A stretch of 64,000 nucleotides of DNA from Microcella pacifica (GCF_009371975.2 NZ_VIKT02000003.1:71813-135812), one strand, 5' to 3'; positions 27,750 to 36,509 are shown, counted from the stretch's first letter. Translations and numbers: made by a program. The notes: generated from the letters alone by a model not told the origin.

Positions 27750-28702
27750 GGTTCGTGCCGACCGACGAACATGAAGCGCTGGGCGAGGCGATCGACGAGA
27801 TCATCGCCGGTTGCGGTGGTGTCGATGTCCCTCGTGGTTGGGCGAACGGCGACACCGCGTCGGGCCGCCGGCTGTGGTCGCAACTGGCGGACCTCGGGCT
27901 CACCGGTCTTCGGGTGTCTGAAGACGACGGAGGAATGGGCGGCACCCCGCAAGATATGGTGGTCGCGTTCGAACGCCTCGGGTACCACGCGGCTCCCGGC
28001 CCGTACATCGAGTCGGTCGCCTTCCTTCCGCACGTCGTCCCCTCCGACATCCGTGCACAGATCGCACAGGGAGTCATCGCCACCACCAGTGCGGCACCCC
28101 ACGCACCGTGGGCAGTGGATGCGCAGATTTCTGACTTGATCTACGCCGTCGGCGACTCTTGGTGGGCCGAAGCGACGGTCGGGTCAGAGGAAGAGTCGCT
28201 GTCGGCTCTGCGTCGACTCGTCGTCGTGGATCCGGGCGAGCGCACCTCTTCAGACTCCGCAGCGATCGCCTTCGCGCACGATGAGGCGTCGCTCGCGGCC
28301 GCCGCCTACCTCGTCGGCGCCGGCGAGCGCCTACTCGACGAGGCGGTGTCGTACGCGGGCGTGCGTGAGCAGTTTGGGCGCCCGATCGGCGAGTATCAGT
28401 CGCTCAAGCATCAGCTCGCCGACGTGAGAGTGGCCCTGAGTTTCGCGCGACCTCTCGTGCACGGCGCCGCGGTGACGCTCAGCGACCACACCGGCCCCCG
28501 TGCGGTGTCGGCCGCGAAGGTGGCAGCCGGGGTAGCGGCGCGGCGGGCAGCACGCACCGCTCTTCAAGTGCACGGTGCCATTGGCTACACCGCCGAGCAT
28601 CATCTGGGCCTGTGGGTCACGCAAGTGCCTGCCCTCGACACGGCCTGGGGAACACCAGCCACACACCGCGCCCGTATCGCCCGCGCTCTGCGCGCTGAGT
28701 GA
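27746..28702 (+). CDS. Small acyl-CoA dehydrogenase subunit (FadE32/FadE33-like)
   Basis: At 318 residues it is shorter than normal acyl-CoA dehydrogenases and matches the length of mycobacterial FadE32/FadE33. The middle beta domain is reduced: the usual SEPGAGSD-type motif is absent. The C-terminal helical part is kept (VSYAGVREQFGRPIGEYQSLKHQLADVRVAL near residue 205, then QVHGAIGYTAEHHLGLW with the likely catalytic Glu near 280). Such small chains work as heterotetramers with a larger partner, here probably FadE31. Assignment to FadE32 or FadE33 specifically is not possible by eye. Confidence 0.85.
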   Translation: MRFVPTDEHEALGEAIDEIIAGCGGVDVPRGWANGDTASGRRLWSQLADLGLTGLRVSEDDGGMGGTPQDMVVAFERLGYHAAPGPYIESVAFLPHVVPSDIRAQIAQGVIATTSAAPHAPWAVDAQISDLIYAVGDSWWAEATVGSEEESLSALRRLVVVDPGERTSSDSAAIAFAHDEASLAAAAYLVGAGERLLDEAVSYAGVREQFGRPIGEYQSLKHQLADVRVALSFARPLVHGAAVTLSDHTGPRAVSAAKVAAGVAARRAARTALQVHGAIGYTAEHHLGLWVTQVPALDTAWGTPATHRARIARALRAE

Positions 28703-28716
28703 AGGAGCAGCCTCCG

Positions 28717-29832
28717 ATGCAGTTCGACCTCACCGACGAGCAACAAGAGCTCGTCTCGTTCGTTCGCGAGCTTCTCACCCAGCGCTCCGACAGCGGTGCC
28801 GTGCGCGCCGTCATGGGCACACCGGATGGTTTCGATCGGGGACTCTGGGCGGTGCTCTGCGGCGAGATCGGCGCGGCGTCTCTCGCGATTCCTGAGGAGT
28901 TCGGTGGTGCCGGATTCAGTTCTTACGAAACGCACCTCGTACTGGAGGAGCTCGGATACGCCCTCACCCCCTCGCCCTTCTTGGCGTCAGCCATCCTGGC
29001 AACGCAGGCGCTCCTCGTGGCGAACAACTCCGAGGCCAGCACTCGACTGCTGCCCGGCATCGCCGACGGCTCCCACATCGCCACGCTCGCCTGGGCGGCT
29101 CCCGATGGCCGATGGCGACCTGATCAGATCGGCGTTGATGCGACTCCGAACGGCGAGAGCTGGTCTCTCTCCGGCGAGGTGCCGCTTGTCGCCTATGGCG
29201 CCCAGGCCGACACCCTGCTGGTGATCGCGCGCACCTCGGCGGGGGTGGCACTGTTTGAGATCACCGGCGAGAGCGGAGTTACCCGCGAGGAGACCAGCGC
29301 CATGGATCCGACGCTGCGGTTCACGACCGTAAGGCTCACCGAGGCGCAGGGGCGGGAAGTCGCGGCAGGAGGCACCATCGACCTCGAGCTGCTGCGAGCT
29401 CGGGTCTTGACCGCGGTCAGCGCGCTGCAGGTCGGAACCGCAGCACGCGGACTGGATATGACACTCGCGTACGCCGGCCAGCGCGTGCAGTTTGGGCGCA
29501 CCATCGGCTCGTTTCAGGTCGTCAAGCACCGCCTGGCCGACATGTACGTGCAGCTCGAGACCGCCCGCACGGCATCGCGGGCAGCCGCGTGGGCTGTCGC
29601 GAACGACTCAGACGACGTCACCGAGCTGGCCCGAATCGCCAAAGTGTGGTGCTCACGAGCACTTGATTTCGTCGCCAGCGAGACCGTTCAGTTGCATGGT
29701 GGAATCGCGATCACCTGGGAGCACGACGCCCACCTGGTGTTCAAGAGAGCACACGCGACGGCGCAGTTGTTCGCCAGCCCCTCCGAGGTTCGTCGCGAGG
29801 TCGAAGAGTCGCTGCTCGCCGCTTCTGCCTAG
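28717..29832 (+). CDS. Acyl-CoA dehydrogenase subunit (FadE32/FadE33 group)
   Basis: A 371-residue acyl-CoA dehydrogenase homologue with a divergent central domain and a conserved C-terminal half: LAYAGQRVQFGRTIGSFQVVKHRLADMYVQLE near residue 250 and QLHGGIAITWEHDAHLVFKRA near 325, with a Glu in the usual W-E-H position. The ATG at 28717 is chosen because AAGGAG lies 9 nt upstream and MQFDLTDEQQELV is a standard start; an in-frame GTG at 28699 would read through that Shine-Dalgarno sequence. It is the last gene of the crotonase-fadE31 operon and ends 1 nt from a convergent gene. Confidence 0.85.
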   Translation: MQFDLTDEQQELVSFVRELLTQRSDSGAVRAVMGTPDGFDRGLWAVLCGEIGAASLAIPEEFGGAGFSSYETHLVLEELGYALTPSPFLASAILATQALLVANNSEASTRLLPGIADGSHIATLAWAAPDGRWRPDQIGVDATPNGESWSLSGEVPLVAYGAQADTLLVIARTSAGVALFEITGESGVTREETSAMDPTLRFTTVRLTEAQGREVAAGGTIDLELLRARVLTAVSALQVGTAARGLDMTLAYAGQRVQFGRTIGSFQVVKHRLADMYVQLETARTASRAAAWAVANDSDDVTELARIAKVWCSRALDFVASETVQLHGGIAITWEHDAHLVFKRAHATAQLFASPSEVRREVEESLLAASA

Positions 29833-29833
29833 A

Positions 29834-30454
29834 TCACTCTGGACGACGACGGGTCTCGTGCAAGGGTTGTGAGACGTCTTTGCCCGTGCTGACCCTCGGG
29901 CGGTTCGGTTCGGGCTCGGCCAAGGGTGTCACGGGGCGCAGAGTCGCCCGGCTTCGCTGTGCGAGCTCTTGATAGATGCGCACCCCGTTGGCCTTCCACG
30001 CGAGGGCCTCATCGTCGAGTTCACGAATCACCCGAGCCGGGCTGCCGAGAACGAGCGACCGCGGGGGAATCTCGGTGCCCGCGGTCACCACCGCTCCTGC
30101 ACCGACGAGAGATCCTTCGCCCACCACGACGCCGTCCAAGATGACTGCGCCGATTCCCACCAGCGCGTACGACTCGATGCGACAGCCGTGCAGCACGGCC
30201 GCGTGGCCGATGTGACTGTGAGGCTCGAGAACGGCATCTGCGCCCGGAAAGGCGTGGATGACGCTGGAGTCCTGCACATTCGAGCCCTCACCGACGAGGA
30301 TGCGCCCGAAGTCGCCCCGCAGGCTCGCGAACGGCCCGATGTAGCAGCCGGCTGCGATCTGAACATCGCCGATGAGGCTCGCAGACTCATGCACGAACGC
30401 CGTGGGGTGAACAACGGGGATGACGCCGTCGATCTCGTAGCTCGTCACGGTCAC
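29834..30454 (-). CDS. Gamma-carbonic-anhydrase-like hexapeptide protein (PaaY/CaiE type)
   Basis: A 206-residue left-handed beta-helix protein. Hexapeptide repeats run from IPVVHPTAFVHESASLIGDVQI (residue 10 on) to about 150, with IHAFPGADAVLEPHSHIGHAAVLHGC holding the His ligands seen in gamma-carbonic anhydrases. A basic tail follows. PaaY-like members are thioesterases or housekeeping proteins in acyl-CoA catabolic clusters, so an acyl-CoA proofreading role is possible. The GTG at 30454 overlaps the stop of the upstream SDR gene (GTGA). Confidence 0.82.
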   Translation of the reverse strand: MTVTSYEIDGVIPVVHPTAFVHESASLIGDVQIAAGCYIGPFASLRGDFGRILVGEGSNVQDSSVIHAFPGADAVLEPHSHIGHAAVLHGCRIESYALVGIGAVILDGVVVGEGSLVGAGAVVTAGTEIPPRSLVLGSPARVIRELDDEALAWKANGVRIYQELAQRSRATLRPVTPLAEPEPNRPRVSTGKDVSQPLHETRRRPE

Positions 30455-31191
30455 GCCGCCTGTCCGCCATCGATGACGTATTCGTGACCCGTGCAGTAGC
30501 TGCTCGCGTCGCTGGCGAGGAACGCGACGAGGTTCGAGACCTCTTCGGGTCGCCCCGCTCGAGGAATCGGGATCGTCGAGATGAATCCGACGCCCTGCCG
30601 CGTCTCCTCGCTGATCATCGGGGTGTCGACAGCGCCCGGGCAGATGGCGTTGACGCGGATTCCGAGGGCGCCGAACTCCCGGGCGGCCGAATGCGTGGCC
30701 CCCAGCAAGCCCCACTTGGAGGCCGAATACGGAACGCGATCGGCATAGCCGGCCAGTCCTGCGGTGGAGGAGATGTTGATGATCGAACCACCGTGCCGCC
30801 CCATCACGGGGGCCACCGCTTTCATGCCCAGCATGGGCCCCACGAGATTGATGTCGATCGTGCGCCGCATCGTGGCCTCATCGGTGTCGACCAGCGGCGC
30901 CACGGGGCTGTATCCGGCGTTGTTCACCAGAACGTCGACGCGCCCGAAGGTGGACTCGGCGAGCGCGACCACGGCATCCCAGTCCTCTGCCGAGGTCACA
31001 TCGTGGCGCGTTGCCACCGCGTCATCGCCGAACTCTGCGGCGATGGCACGGACTCCCTCGAGGTCGAGGTCGGTGAGAACGAGTTTCGCACCGAGCTGGT
31101 GCAGCAGTGCCGCGTGCGCGCGGCCTTGGCCACCGGAAGCGCCGGTGAGCAGAACGACCTTGCCGGTGAGGTGAACGAGGGGATCAGACAT
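30451..31191 (-). CDS. SDR oxidoreductase
   Basis: A 246-residue classical SDR with TGASGGQGRAHA near residue 14, NNAGY near 90, SAVSS-like IINISSTAGLAGY and the YSASKWG active site near 155, and a C-terminus TGHEYVIDGGQAA. The ATG at 31191 is preferred to a GTG nine bases upstream because AAAGG then stands 8 nt from the start. It is coupled to the hexapeptide protein gene. Probably an NAD-dependent hydroxyacyl or alcohol dehydrogenase; the substrate is unknown. Confidence 0.85.
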   Translation of the reverse strand: MSDPLVHLTGKVVLLTGASGGQGRAHAALLHQLGAKLVLTDLDLEGVRAIAAEFGDDAVATRHDVTSAEDWDAVVALAESTFGRVDVLVNNAGYSPVAPLVDTDEATMRRTIDINLVGPMLGMKAVAPVMGRHGGSIINISSTAGLAGYADRVPYSASKWGLLGATHSAAREFGALGIRVNAICPGAVDTPMISEETRQGVGFISTIPIPRAGRPEEVSNLVAFLASDASSYCTGHEYVIDGGQAA

Positions 31192-31249
31192 GGGAAACAC
31201 CTTTCTGCGTAGAGTGTCGTCCGGTCATCGGCACGACGAGAGGATTCGC

Positions 31250-31729
31250 ATGGCTCGGCTCCACCACATGGGCATCACCGTGAGCGACATGGCATCGGCG
31301 GTGGAGTTCTACCGCGAGCTCACCGGGGGTGAGGTCATCGGCCCTCTGGAGAAGAGCGGCCCCGCCGTCGAGGCGGCGACAGGGTACCCGGGCATCGTCA
31401 TCACGCTGAGCTTCGTGTCGTTCGACGAGGGCTCGACGGTGATCGAGCTCGCCGAGTACCGCAACGGCTCTGGCGAGCGAATTCAGCCTGACACGGGGCG
31501 AGCGGGGGTTGCGCATCCGGCGATCGTCGTCGACGACATTGATGCGACGCTCGCCCGACTGGCCGAGCGGGGGGTGCGTGCCTTGTCGCAGCCCATGACC
31601 GCCACTGCCGGCCCGTTGGAGGGGTATCGCTACGTCTACGTTCTCGGCCCGGATGACGTGCGGGTTGAGCTGCTGCAGGAGCCTCACCGGCCGACCGTGG
31701 TCCACCCGCCGTCGACGGCCACGCACTGA
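31250..31729 (+). CDS. VOC-family (glyoxalase/epimerase-like) protein
   Basis: A 159-residue protein of the vicinal oxygen chelate superfamily with two beta-alpha-beta-beta-beta modules. The first begins LHHMGITVSDMASAVEFYRELTGGEV (metal His near residue 5). The second has HPAIVVDDIDATLARLAERGV, and YVLGPDDVRVELLQ holds the metal Glu. It could be a methylmalonyl-CoA epimerase-like enzyme or a dioxygenase relative. An AGAGGA Shine-Dalgarno sequence precedes the ATG. Its 3' end overlaps the convergent SDR gene by 46 bp. I see no KstR2-type site in its promoter. Confidence 0.78.
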   Translation: MARLHHMGITVSDMASAVEFYRELTGGEVIGPLEKSGPAVEAATGYPGIVITLSFVSFDEGSTVIELAEYRNGSGERIQPDTGRAGVAHPAIVVDDIDATLARLAERGVRALSQPMTATAGPLEGYRYVYVLGPDDVRVELLQEPHRPTVVHPPSTATH

Positions 31730-32409
31730 CCGGTGACGAAGGTGGCCTCGTCGAGCAGGTGCGCAATGGTGACGGCCATTTCGCTCGGCTGCGCTAGTCG
31801 CCCCAGTGGCATGCGCTTCTCGGTCTCCCGAATGTCGTAGCCGTTCGCGATGAGGTCCTCGACCATGGGGGTGCGGGTGTGGCCAGGAGCCACGGCGTTC
31901 ACGCGCACTCCCATCGGCGCCCACTCGATGGCGAGGTTCTGGGTGAGTTGGCGCACGGCCGCCTTGGCGAGACCGTAGTCGACCTGGTGCGACCACCCTC
32001 CGTACGCGGTGGTGGACGAAATCAGAACGAGGGATGCGGGCTCGCCATCGAGTCGGCGCACGATCTCCCGCGCAACGACGAAGGCCCCCAGCACGTGAAT
32101 ATCGAACTGACGACGGACGTCGTCGAGGGTCATCTCCATCGCGGGCACGAAGCGCCCCCGGATTCCGTGACTCGCCACCAGGCCGTTGACTCGTCCTTGA
32201 CGAGCCATCACGGCATCGACCGCCTGTGAGACCGCGCTCTCGTCGGTGACGTCGACGGTTTCGGTCGGAACGTCGGCGTCGGGGTGGGGAGTCAGATCGA
32301 ACACCGTGACGGCGTGACCCCGCCGCCGCAGATCGTCGACCACGGCGAGTCCGATGCCGCTGGCCCCTCCGGTCACGATCGTGCTCCGGGCTGGGGGGGT
32401 TTCTGACAT
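31684..32409 (-). CDS. SDR oxidoreductase
   Basis: A 241-residue SDR with TGGASGIGLAVV near residue 14, the cofactor-acid position at the end of beta-2 (VFDLTPHPDAD, which favours NAD), SHGIRGRF, and the active site YGLAKAAVRQL near 150. GGAGG lies 7 nt before the ATG at 32409. It is divergent from ipdA copy 2 with operator 5 in between, so it is probably induced together with it. Confidence 0.85.
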   Translation of the reverse strand: MSETPPARSTIVTGGASGIGLAVVDDLRRRGHAVTVFDLTPHPDADVPTETVDVTDESAVSQAVDAVMARQGRVNGLVASHGIRGRFVPAMEMTLDDVRRQFDIHVLGAFVVAREIVRRLDGEPASLVLISSTTAYGGWSHQVDYGLAKAAVRQLTQNLAIEWAPMGVRVNAVAPGHTRTPMVEDLIANGYDIRETEKRMPLGRLAQPSEMAVTIAHLLDEATFVTGQCVAVDGGWTTVGR

Positions 32410-32464
32410 CGCCGTCCTCCTCGACTCGACCCACCATGCGGTGTGCGGTCATGCTAGCCTGATT

Positions 32465-32482
32465 ACCAAGCAAGCGCTAGGT
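32465..32482. promoter_or_regulatory. KstR2-type operator 5
   Basis: ACCAAGCAAGCGCTAGGT has 17 of 18 bases equal to the local consensus. It contains AGCAAGCGCTAGGT, which is one base from the 14-bp KstR2 box. It lies between a minus-strand SDR gene and ipdA copy 2. Confidence 0.85.
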
Positions 32483-32521
32483 ATGACCTTCCGAGCGCGC
32501 CATCTCGACGAGGAGCAGGAT

Positions 32522-33388
32522 GTGGCCGAGAAGCTCATGACGCCAACCGAGGCCGTGGCCTCAATCGAGAGCGGGATGACCATCGGTATCGGCGGGTGGG
32601 GCTCCCGACGCAAACCCATGGCTCTCGTTCGAGAGCTCTTGCGGACCGATGTGACCGACCTCACGGTGGTCGCCTTCGGTGGCCCCGACGTCGGTCTTCT
32701 CGCCGCCGCCGGGAAGATTCGGAAGCTCGTCTACGGCTTCGTCTCACTAGACAGCATTCCGCTGGACCCGCTCTTCACTCAGGCCCGTGAACGCGGCGAA
32801 CTCGACGTCGAAGAGTACGACGAGGGCATGTTCGTCGCTGGACTGCGTGCCGCCGCTGCCCGCCTCGACTTTCTACCGATTCGCGCCGGCCTCGGATCAG
32901 ATGTCCTCCCGGCCAATCCGCGGGTCGCCACCATCGCCTCCCCCTACAGCGACGACGTGTATGTCGCGATGCCGGCGCTACCCCTGGACGTGGCATTGAT
33001 CCACATGAATCGCGCTGACCCGCAGGGCAATGGCCAGTTTCTCGGCCCCGACCCCTACTTCGATGACCTCTTCGCCATGGCGGCGACCTCCACGATAATG
33101 TCAGCTGAGAAGGTCGTCCCGACCGAGCAGCTGCTCCACGACAGCAGCTTTCACACCTTGCTGATCAGCAGGATGTTCGTCTCGTCTGTCGTCGAGACAC
33201 CGCGCGGTGCCCACTTCACGACGTGCGAGCCCGACTACGACCGCGACGAGGCATTTCAGCGGCACTACGTGGAGTCTGCCAAGGACCCGGAACCGTGGAC
33301 CGCCTTCACGCAGCGTTTCCTGAGCGGTAATGAACAGAACTACCACGACGCCGTCGAGGCGTTCCACCAGACAGAGGGAGCGAAATGA
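32522..33388 (+). CDS. ipdA: IpdA-type subunit of ring-cleaving hydrolase (copy 2)
   Basis: A second IpdA subunit, 288 residues from a GTG at 32522 (GAGGAG 6 nt upstream). Upstream in-frame ATGs would place the operator inside the gene and are rejected. It has GMTIGIGGWGSRRKPMALVRE, GGPDVGLLAAAGK, YDEGMFVAGLRAAAARLDFLPIRAGLG and GAHFTTCEPDYDRDEAFQRHYVESAKD. Of the two copies this one looks closer to mycobacterial IpdA, for example in DEGM, FLPIRAGLGS and GAHFTT. It overlaps its ipdB partner by 4 nt. Confidence 0.9.
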   Translation: MAEKLMTPTEAVASIESGMTIGIGGWGSRRKPMALVRELLRTDVTDLTVVAFGGPDVGLLAAAGKIRKLVYGFVSLDSIPLDPLFTQARERGELDVEEYDEGMFVAGLRAAAARLDFLPIRAGLGSDVLPANPRVATIASPYSDDVYVAMPALPLDVALIHMNRADPQGNGQFLGPDPYFDDLFAMAATSTIMSAEKVVPTEQLLHDSSFHTLLISRMFVSSVVETPRGAHFTTCEPDYDRDEAFQRHYVESAKDPEPWTAFTQRFLSGNEQNYHDAVEAFHQTEGAK

Positions 33389-34143
33389 CCAGCGACGTGA
33401 CCCGTGCTGAGGTGTGCATCGCCGCCTGTGCGGACACCTATCGGGAGTCCGGTGAGGTGCTGGCCCATGCAGTCGGCATCGTTCCCACACTCGGCGCTCG
33501 TCTGGCGAAGCTCACTTCGGCTCCGCAGATCGTGCTGACCGACGGTGAGGCCTTTCTGATGAGCACACCTCCACCGCTCGGAAAGTCCGCCTCGGGCGGC
33601 GGCGTCATCGAGGGCTGGGCGCCGTTCCGACGCATCTTCGACATCCTCGCGACCGGGAGACGGCAGAGCATGATGGGTGCTAGCCAGATCGACCGCTTCG
33701 GCAACCAGAATATCTCGTTGATTGGCGATTGGGCCCAGCCGAGTCGGCAGCTCATCGGGGTGCGGGGCGCTCCGGGCAACACGGCGAACCACCGAGTCGA
33801 CTACTGGATCTCGCGGCATTCTCCTCGAATTTTCGTGGAGTCTGTCGACATGGTCTCGGGCGTCGGCAATGACCGCGCTCGAGCGGCCGGGCCAGCGCTG
33901 AAGTACCACCACCTCGGAGCCATCGTCACCAACCTCGCCGTGTTCGGATTCGACGCTGATGGTCGCGTGATGCTGCGTTCCATCCATCCCGGGGTCGACC
34001 CTGACGAAGTGGCGCGGAACACCGGGTTCCCGGTCGACGTGCAGAACGTCCCCCTCACCCGCATCCCCGACGCAGAAGAAGTGCGATTGGTCCGCGAGGT
34101 GCTCGATCCGCGGGGAGCGCGGTCGCGAGAAGTCCCGGACTGA
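33385..34143 (+). CDS. ipdB: IpdB-type subunit of ring-cleaving hydrolase (copy 2)
   Basis: The partner of IpdA copy 2, 252 residues. It opens TRAEVCIAACADTYRESGEVLAHAVGIVPTLGARLAKLT, then has MMGASQIDRFGNQNISLIGD near residue 97 and DYWISRHSPRIFVESVDMVSGVGNDRA near 140. The C-terminus ends DPRGARSREVPD. Against copy 1 the architecture is the same but identity looks moderate, so the pair is not a recent duplication. It ends 5 nt from the convergent kstR2 gene. Confidence 0.9.
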   Translation: MTSDVTRAEVCIAACADTYRESGEVLAHAVGIVPTLGARLAKLTSAPQIVLTDGEAFLMSTPPPLGKSASGGGVIEGWAPFRRIFDILATGRRQSMMGASQIDRFGNQNISLIGDWAQPSRQLIGVRGAPGNTANHRVDYWISRHSPRIFVESVDMVSGVGNDRARAAGPALKYHHLGAIVTNLAVFGFDADGRVMLRSIHPGVDPDEVARNTGFPVDVQNVPLTRIPDAEEVRLVREVLDPRGARSREVPD

Positions 34144-34148
34144 TGCGA

Positions 34149-34760
34149 TCAGTCGGCGAGCAACCCCTGGTGCAGAAAGTCCAAGTAGTGAGCGCTCAGA
34201 CTCTCGGCCGTGTGTCGACCGCCGGGGCGGAACCATCGACCGGTCGCCCACACAGAGTCTCGAATGAAGCGGTAGGTGATCGCCGGGTCGACGCTCGCGC
34301 GGAAGTCCCCCGACGCCTGCCCGTCGCGAATGGCGGTCATCCAGATCTGCTCAATGCGCGCGGAGTGCTCGGACACGAACTCGAACCCCTGCTGCGTCGC
34401 CAAGAAGGACGACTCGTTTTGGTAAATGCCAACCGCATCAGGTTCGCTCTCGATGGTGCGAAAAGCCTGGTCAACGAGAAGGTCGAGAGCTTCACGGGGA
34501 CTATCAGTCTCCGCAGCGATCTTCTCAAAGCGATCGAGCAGTGTGGTCATGAACCGCTTCAAGAGTTCGGCGAGGATCGCCTCTTTCGAGGAGAAGTGGT
34601 GGTACAGACTGCCCGAGAGAATGCCCGCCTCATCGGCGACATCGCGCACGGTGGTCGCCGAGAAACCGCGCGTGGCAATCAAGCGAGCAGCGATCGCGAG
34701 CAGTTCGTCGCGACGTTCCGACGTGGGAGCACTGCGCCCATTCTTGGTGACCGCGACCAT
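34149..34760 (-). CDS. kstR2: TetR-family repressor, KstR2 homologue
   Basis: KstR2 represses the HIP-degradation regulon and is released by HIP-CoA in mycobacteria. The 203-residue protein has an N-terminal helix-turn-helix (RRDELLAIAARLIATRGFSATTVRDVADEAGILSGSLYHHFSSKEAIL, residues 18 to 65) that is nearly the KstR2 recognition region. The ligand domain keeps the C-terminal pattern YRFIRDSVWATGRWFRPGG of KstR2. It is divergent from fadD3, with an operator 25 bp upstream, so it is probably autoregulated. No other TetR gene is present in the window, which makes it the best candidate for reading all operators listed here. Confidence 0.93.
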   Translation of the reverse strand: MVAVTKNGRSAPTSERRDELLAIAARLIATRGFSATTVRDVADEAGILSGSLYHHFSSKEAILAELLKRFMTTLLDRFEKIAAETDSPREALDLLVDQAFRTIESEPDAVGIYQNESSFLATQQGFEFVSEHSARIEQIWMTAIRDGQASGDFRASVDPAITYRFIRDSVWATGRWFRPGGRHTAESLSAHYLDFLHQGLLAD

Positions 34761-34784
34761 CGCAGCACGTCCTTCCGGCTATCT

Positions 34785-34802
34785 ATCAAGCGTTTGCTCG
34801 AT
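34785..34802. promoter_or_regulatory. KstR2-type operator 6 (kstR2-fadD3 divergent promoter)
   Basis: ATCAAGCGTTTGCTCGAT. Its first 14 bases (ATCAAGCGTTTGCT) fit AnCAAGnnCTTGnT with one change. It lies between kstR2 and fadD3, 20 nt from the fadD3 start and 24 nt from the kstR2 start. Confidence 0.8.
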
Positions 34803-34822
34803 TCTGCCGCATGAGGAGCGAT

Positions 34823-36481
34823 ATGACTACTAGAACACCCCTGACAGAGACGACAGGAACACCAAGCATGCGTCACTCCACAGCCGACACTATCCCTCGG
34901 CTCCTCGCAGACCAGGCAACACTCGGAGATCATCCCGCCGTGGTTGCTCGCGACGGGTCGCTATCGTATCGAGAACTCGAGCAATCCGTGCATGCAGTCG
35001 CCAAGGCTTATCTCGCTCAAGGCGTGCGCCACGGCGACCGCGTGGCAGTGTGGGCACCCAATCGGCTCCGGTTCATTCTCGCGATGCTCGGTGCTCAGGC
35101 AATCGGTGCAGCGGTCGTTCCGCTCAATACTCGATTCACCGGCCACGAGGCGGCGACCATCCTCGACCGCTCCGGCACCTCGGTGCTCGTGCTCGTCGAC
35201 GGCTTTTTGGGCAAGTCGTACTCGCAGATGGTGCTCGACGCCGCCGCTCAGCTCGGCAGCGAGGGGCCGAGCGTACCGGGGCTCCCCGAGCTGCGACTGG
35301 TCGTCGGCATGGATGCCGAACCGGCGGGCAAAGCGGTGTACGACTGGTCGACGTTCCTCAGCAGTGGCGAGTCGATCTCTGATGACGTTCTCGCTACCGC
35401 TCTCGAGGCCGTCACGCCCGACGACGTGATGGACATTCTTTACACCTCGGGAACCACCGGGCTTCCCAAGGGCGTCATGAGTTCGCACCGCCAGTCGATC
35501 GGTGTCGCTCAGGCATGGGCGCTCGGCGCCGATCTCAGCACCGACGATCGCTATGCCGTGGTCAATCCCTTCTTCCACGGTTTCGGGTACAAGGCCGGCA
35601 TGATTACCTCTTTGGTGGCGGGCGCGACCATCTACCCGGTCGAGACATTCGATCCCGACCAGGTGCTCGAGCTCATCCAGTCAGAACGAATCTCCGTGCT
35701 CCCCGGGGTGCCGACCATCTTCACGACCTTGATCGATCACCCCAGGCTGAAGGAGTACGACCTCTCCTCGCTGCGCTTCGCCATCGCCGGCGCGACGGCG
35801 GCTCCGGCCACGCTGTTCCGCGACATGGTGCACATTCTCGGGTTCCAGCGCGTCGCCCAGGCCTACGGCCTGACCGAGTGCATCGTCGCCACGATGTCGC
35901 GGCCAGGCGAATCACTGGAGCATGCGCAGCAGACCACCGGGCCAGCCGTGTCGGGCATCGAGATTCGCACCGTCGACGAAGAGGGTCACGACGTGGGCAT
36001 CGACGTCGATGGAGAAATCCTCTTGCGCGGCGACAATGTCATGCTCGGCTACTTCGAAGATGACGAGGCGACTCGGGCGGTAATCGATGCCGACGGCTGG
36101 TTCCACACCGGAGACGTCGGGCGCATCGACGAGCACGGCTGCGTCAAGATCACTGATCGGTTGAAAGATATGTTCATCGTCGGGGGCTTCAACGTCTACC
36201 CCGCCGAGATCGAGAACGTTCTGCGCCAGCACCCTGCGGTCAATGAATCTGCCGTGATCGATGTTCAGGATGCTCGTCTCGGCGCCGTGGGTCGCGCCTA
36301 CGTTGCGCTGCTGCACGATATCGAGCAGCCTCCGACTGAGCACGACCTCGAAGCCTTCTGCCGCGAACGCCTTGCCAATTTCAAGGTTCCCCGCGAGTTC
36401 ATCTTCGTCGAAGACTTTCCCCGCAACGCGACCGGCAAGATCCTCAAGGCCGAGTTGCGAGCACGAGCGAACGACGAGTAG
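34823..36481 (+). CDS. fadD3: FadD3-type acyl-CoA synthetase (HIP-CoA ligase)
   Basis: FadD3 activates HIP to HIP-CoA, the entry step and inducer source of the KstR2 regulon. The product is an ANL-superfamily ligase: DILYTSGTTGLPKGVMSSH (P-loop, near residue 210), YGLTECIVATMSRPGE near 350, HTGDVGRIDEHG near 430, and RNATGKILKAELR with the catalytic Lys near the C-terminus. The ATG at 34823 has GAGGAG 5 nt upstream. It gives 552 residues, longer than mycobacterial FadD3 (about 500), so the later ATG at 34868 before RHSTADTIPRLL may be the true start. Confidence 0.9.
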   Translation: MTTRTPLTETTGTPSMRHSTADTIPRLLADQATLGDHPAVVARDGSLSYRELEQSVHAVAKAYLAQGVRHGDRVAVWAPNRLRFILAMLGAQAIGAAVVPLNTRFTGHEAATILDRSGTSVLVLVDGFLGKSYSQMVLDAAAQLGSEGPSVPGLPELRLVVGMDAEPAGKAVYDWSTFLSSGESISDDVLATALEAVTPDDVMDILYTSGTTGLPKGVMSSHRQSIGVAQAWALGADLSTDDRYAVVNPFFHGFGYKAGMITSLVAGATIYPVETFDPDQVLELIQSERISVLPGVPTIFTTLIDHPRLKEYDLSSLRFAIAGATAAPATLFRDMVHILGFQRVAQAYGLTECIVATMSRPGESLEHAQQTTGPAVSGIEIRTVDEEGHDVGIDVDGEILLRGDNVMLGYFEDDEATRAVIDADGWFHTGDVGRIDEHGCVKITDRLKDMFIVGGFNVYPAEIENVLRQHPAVNESAVIDVQDARLGAVGRAYVALLHDIEQPPTEHDLEAFCRERLANFKVPREFIFVEDFPRNATGKILKAELRARANDE

Positions 36482-36509
36482 GACTCCTCAGGTGCCCAAG
36501 CGGCGCCGG

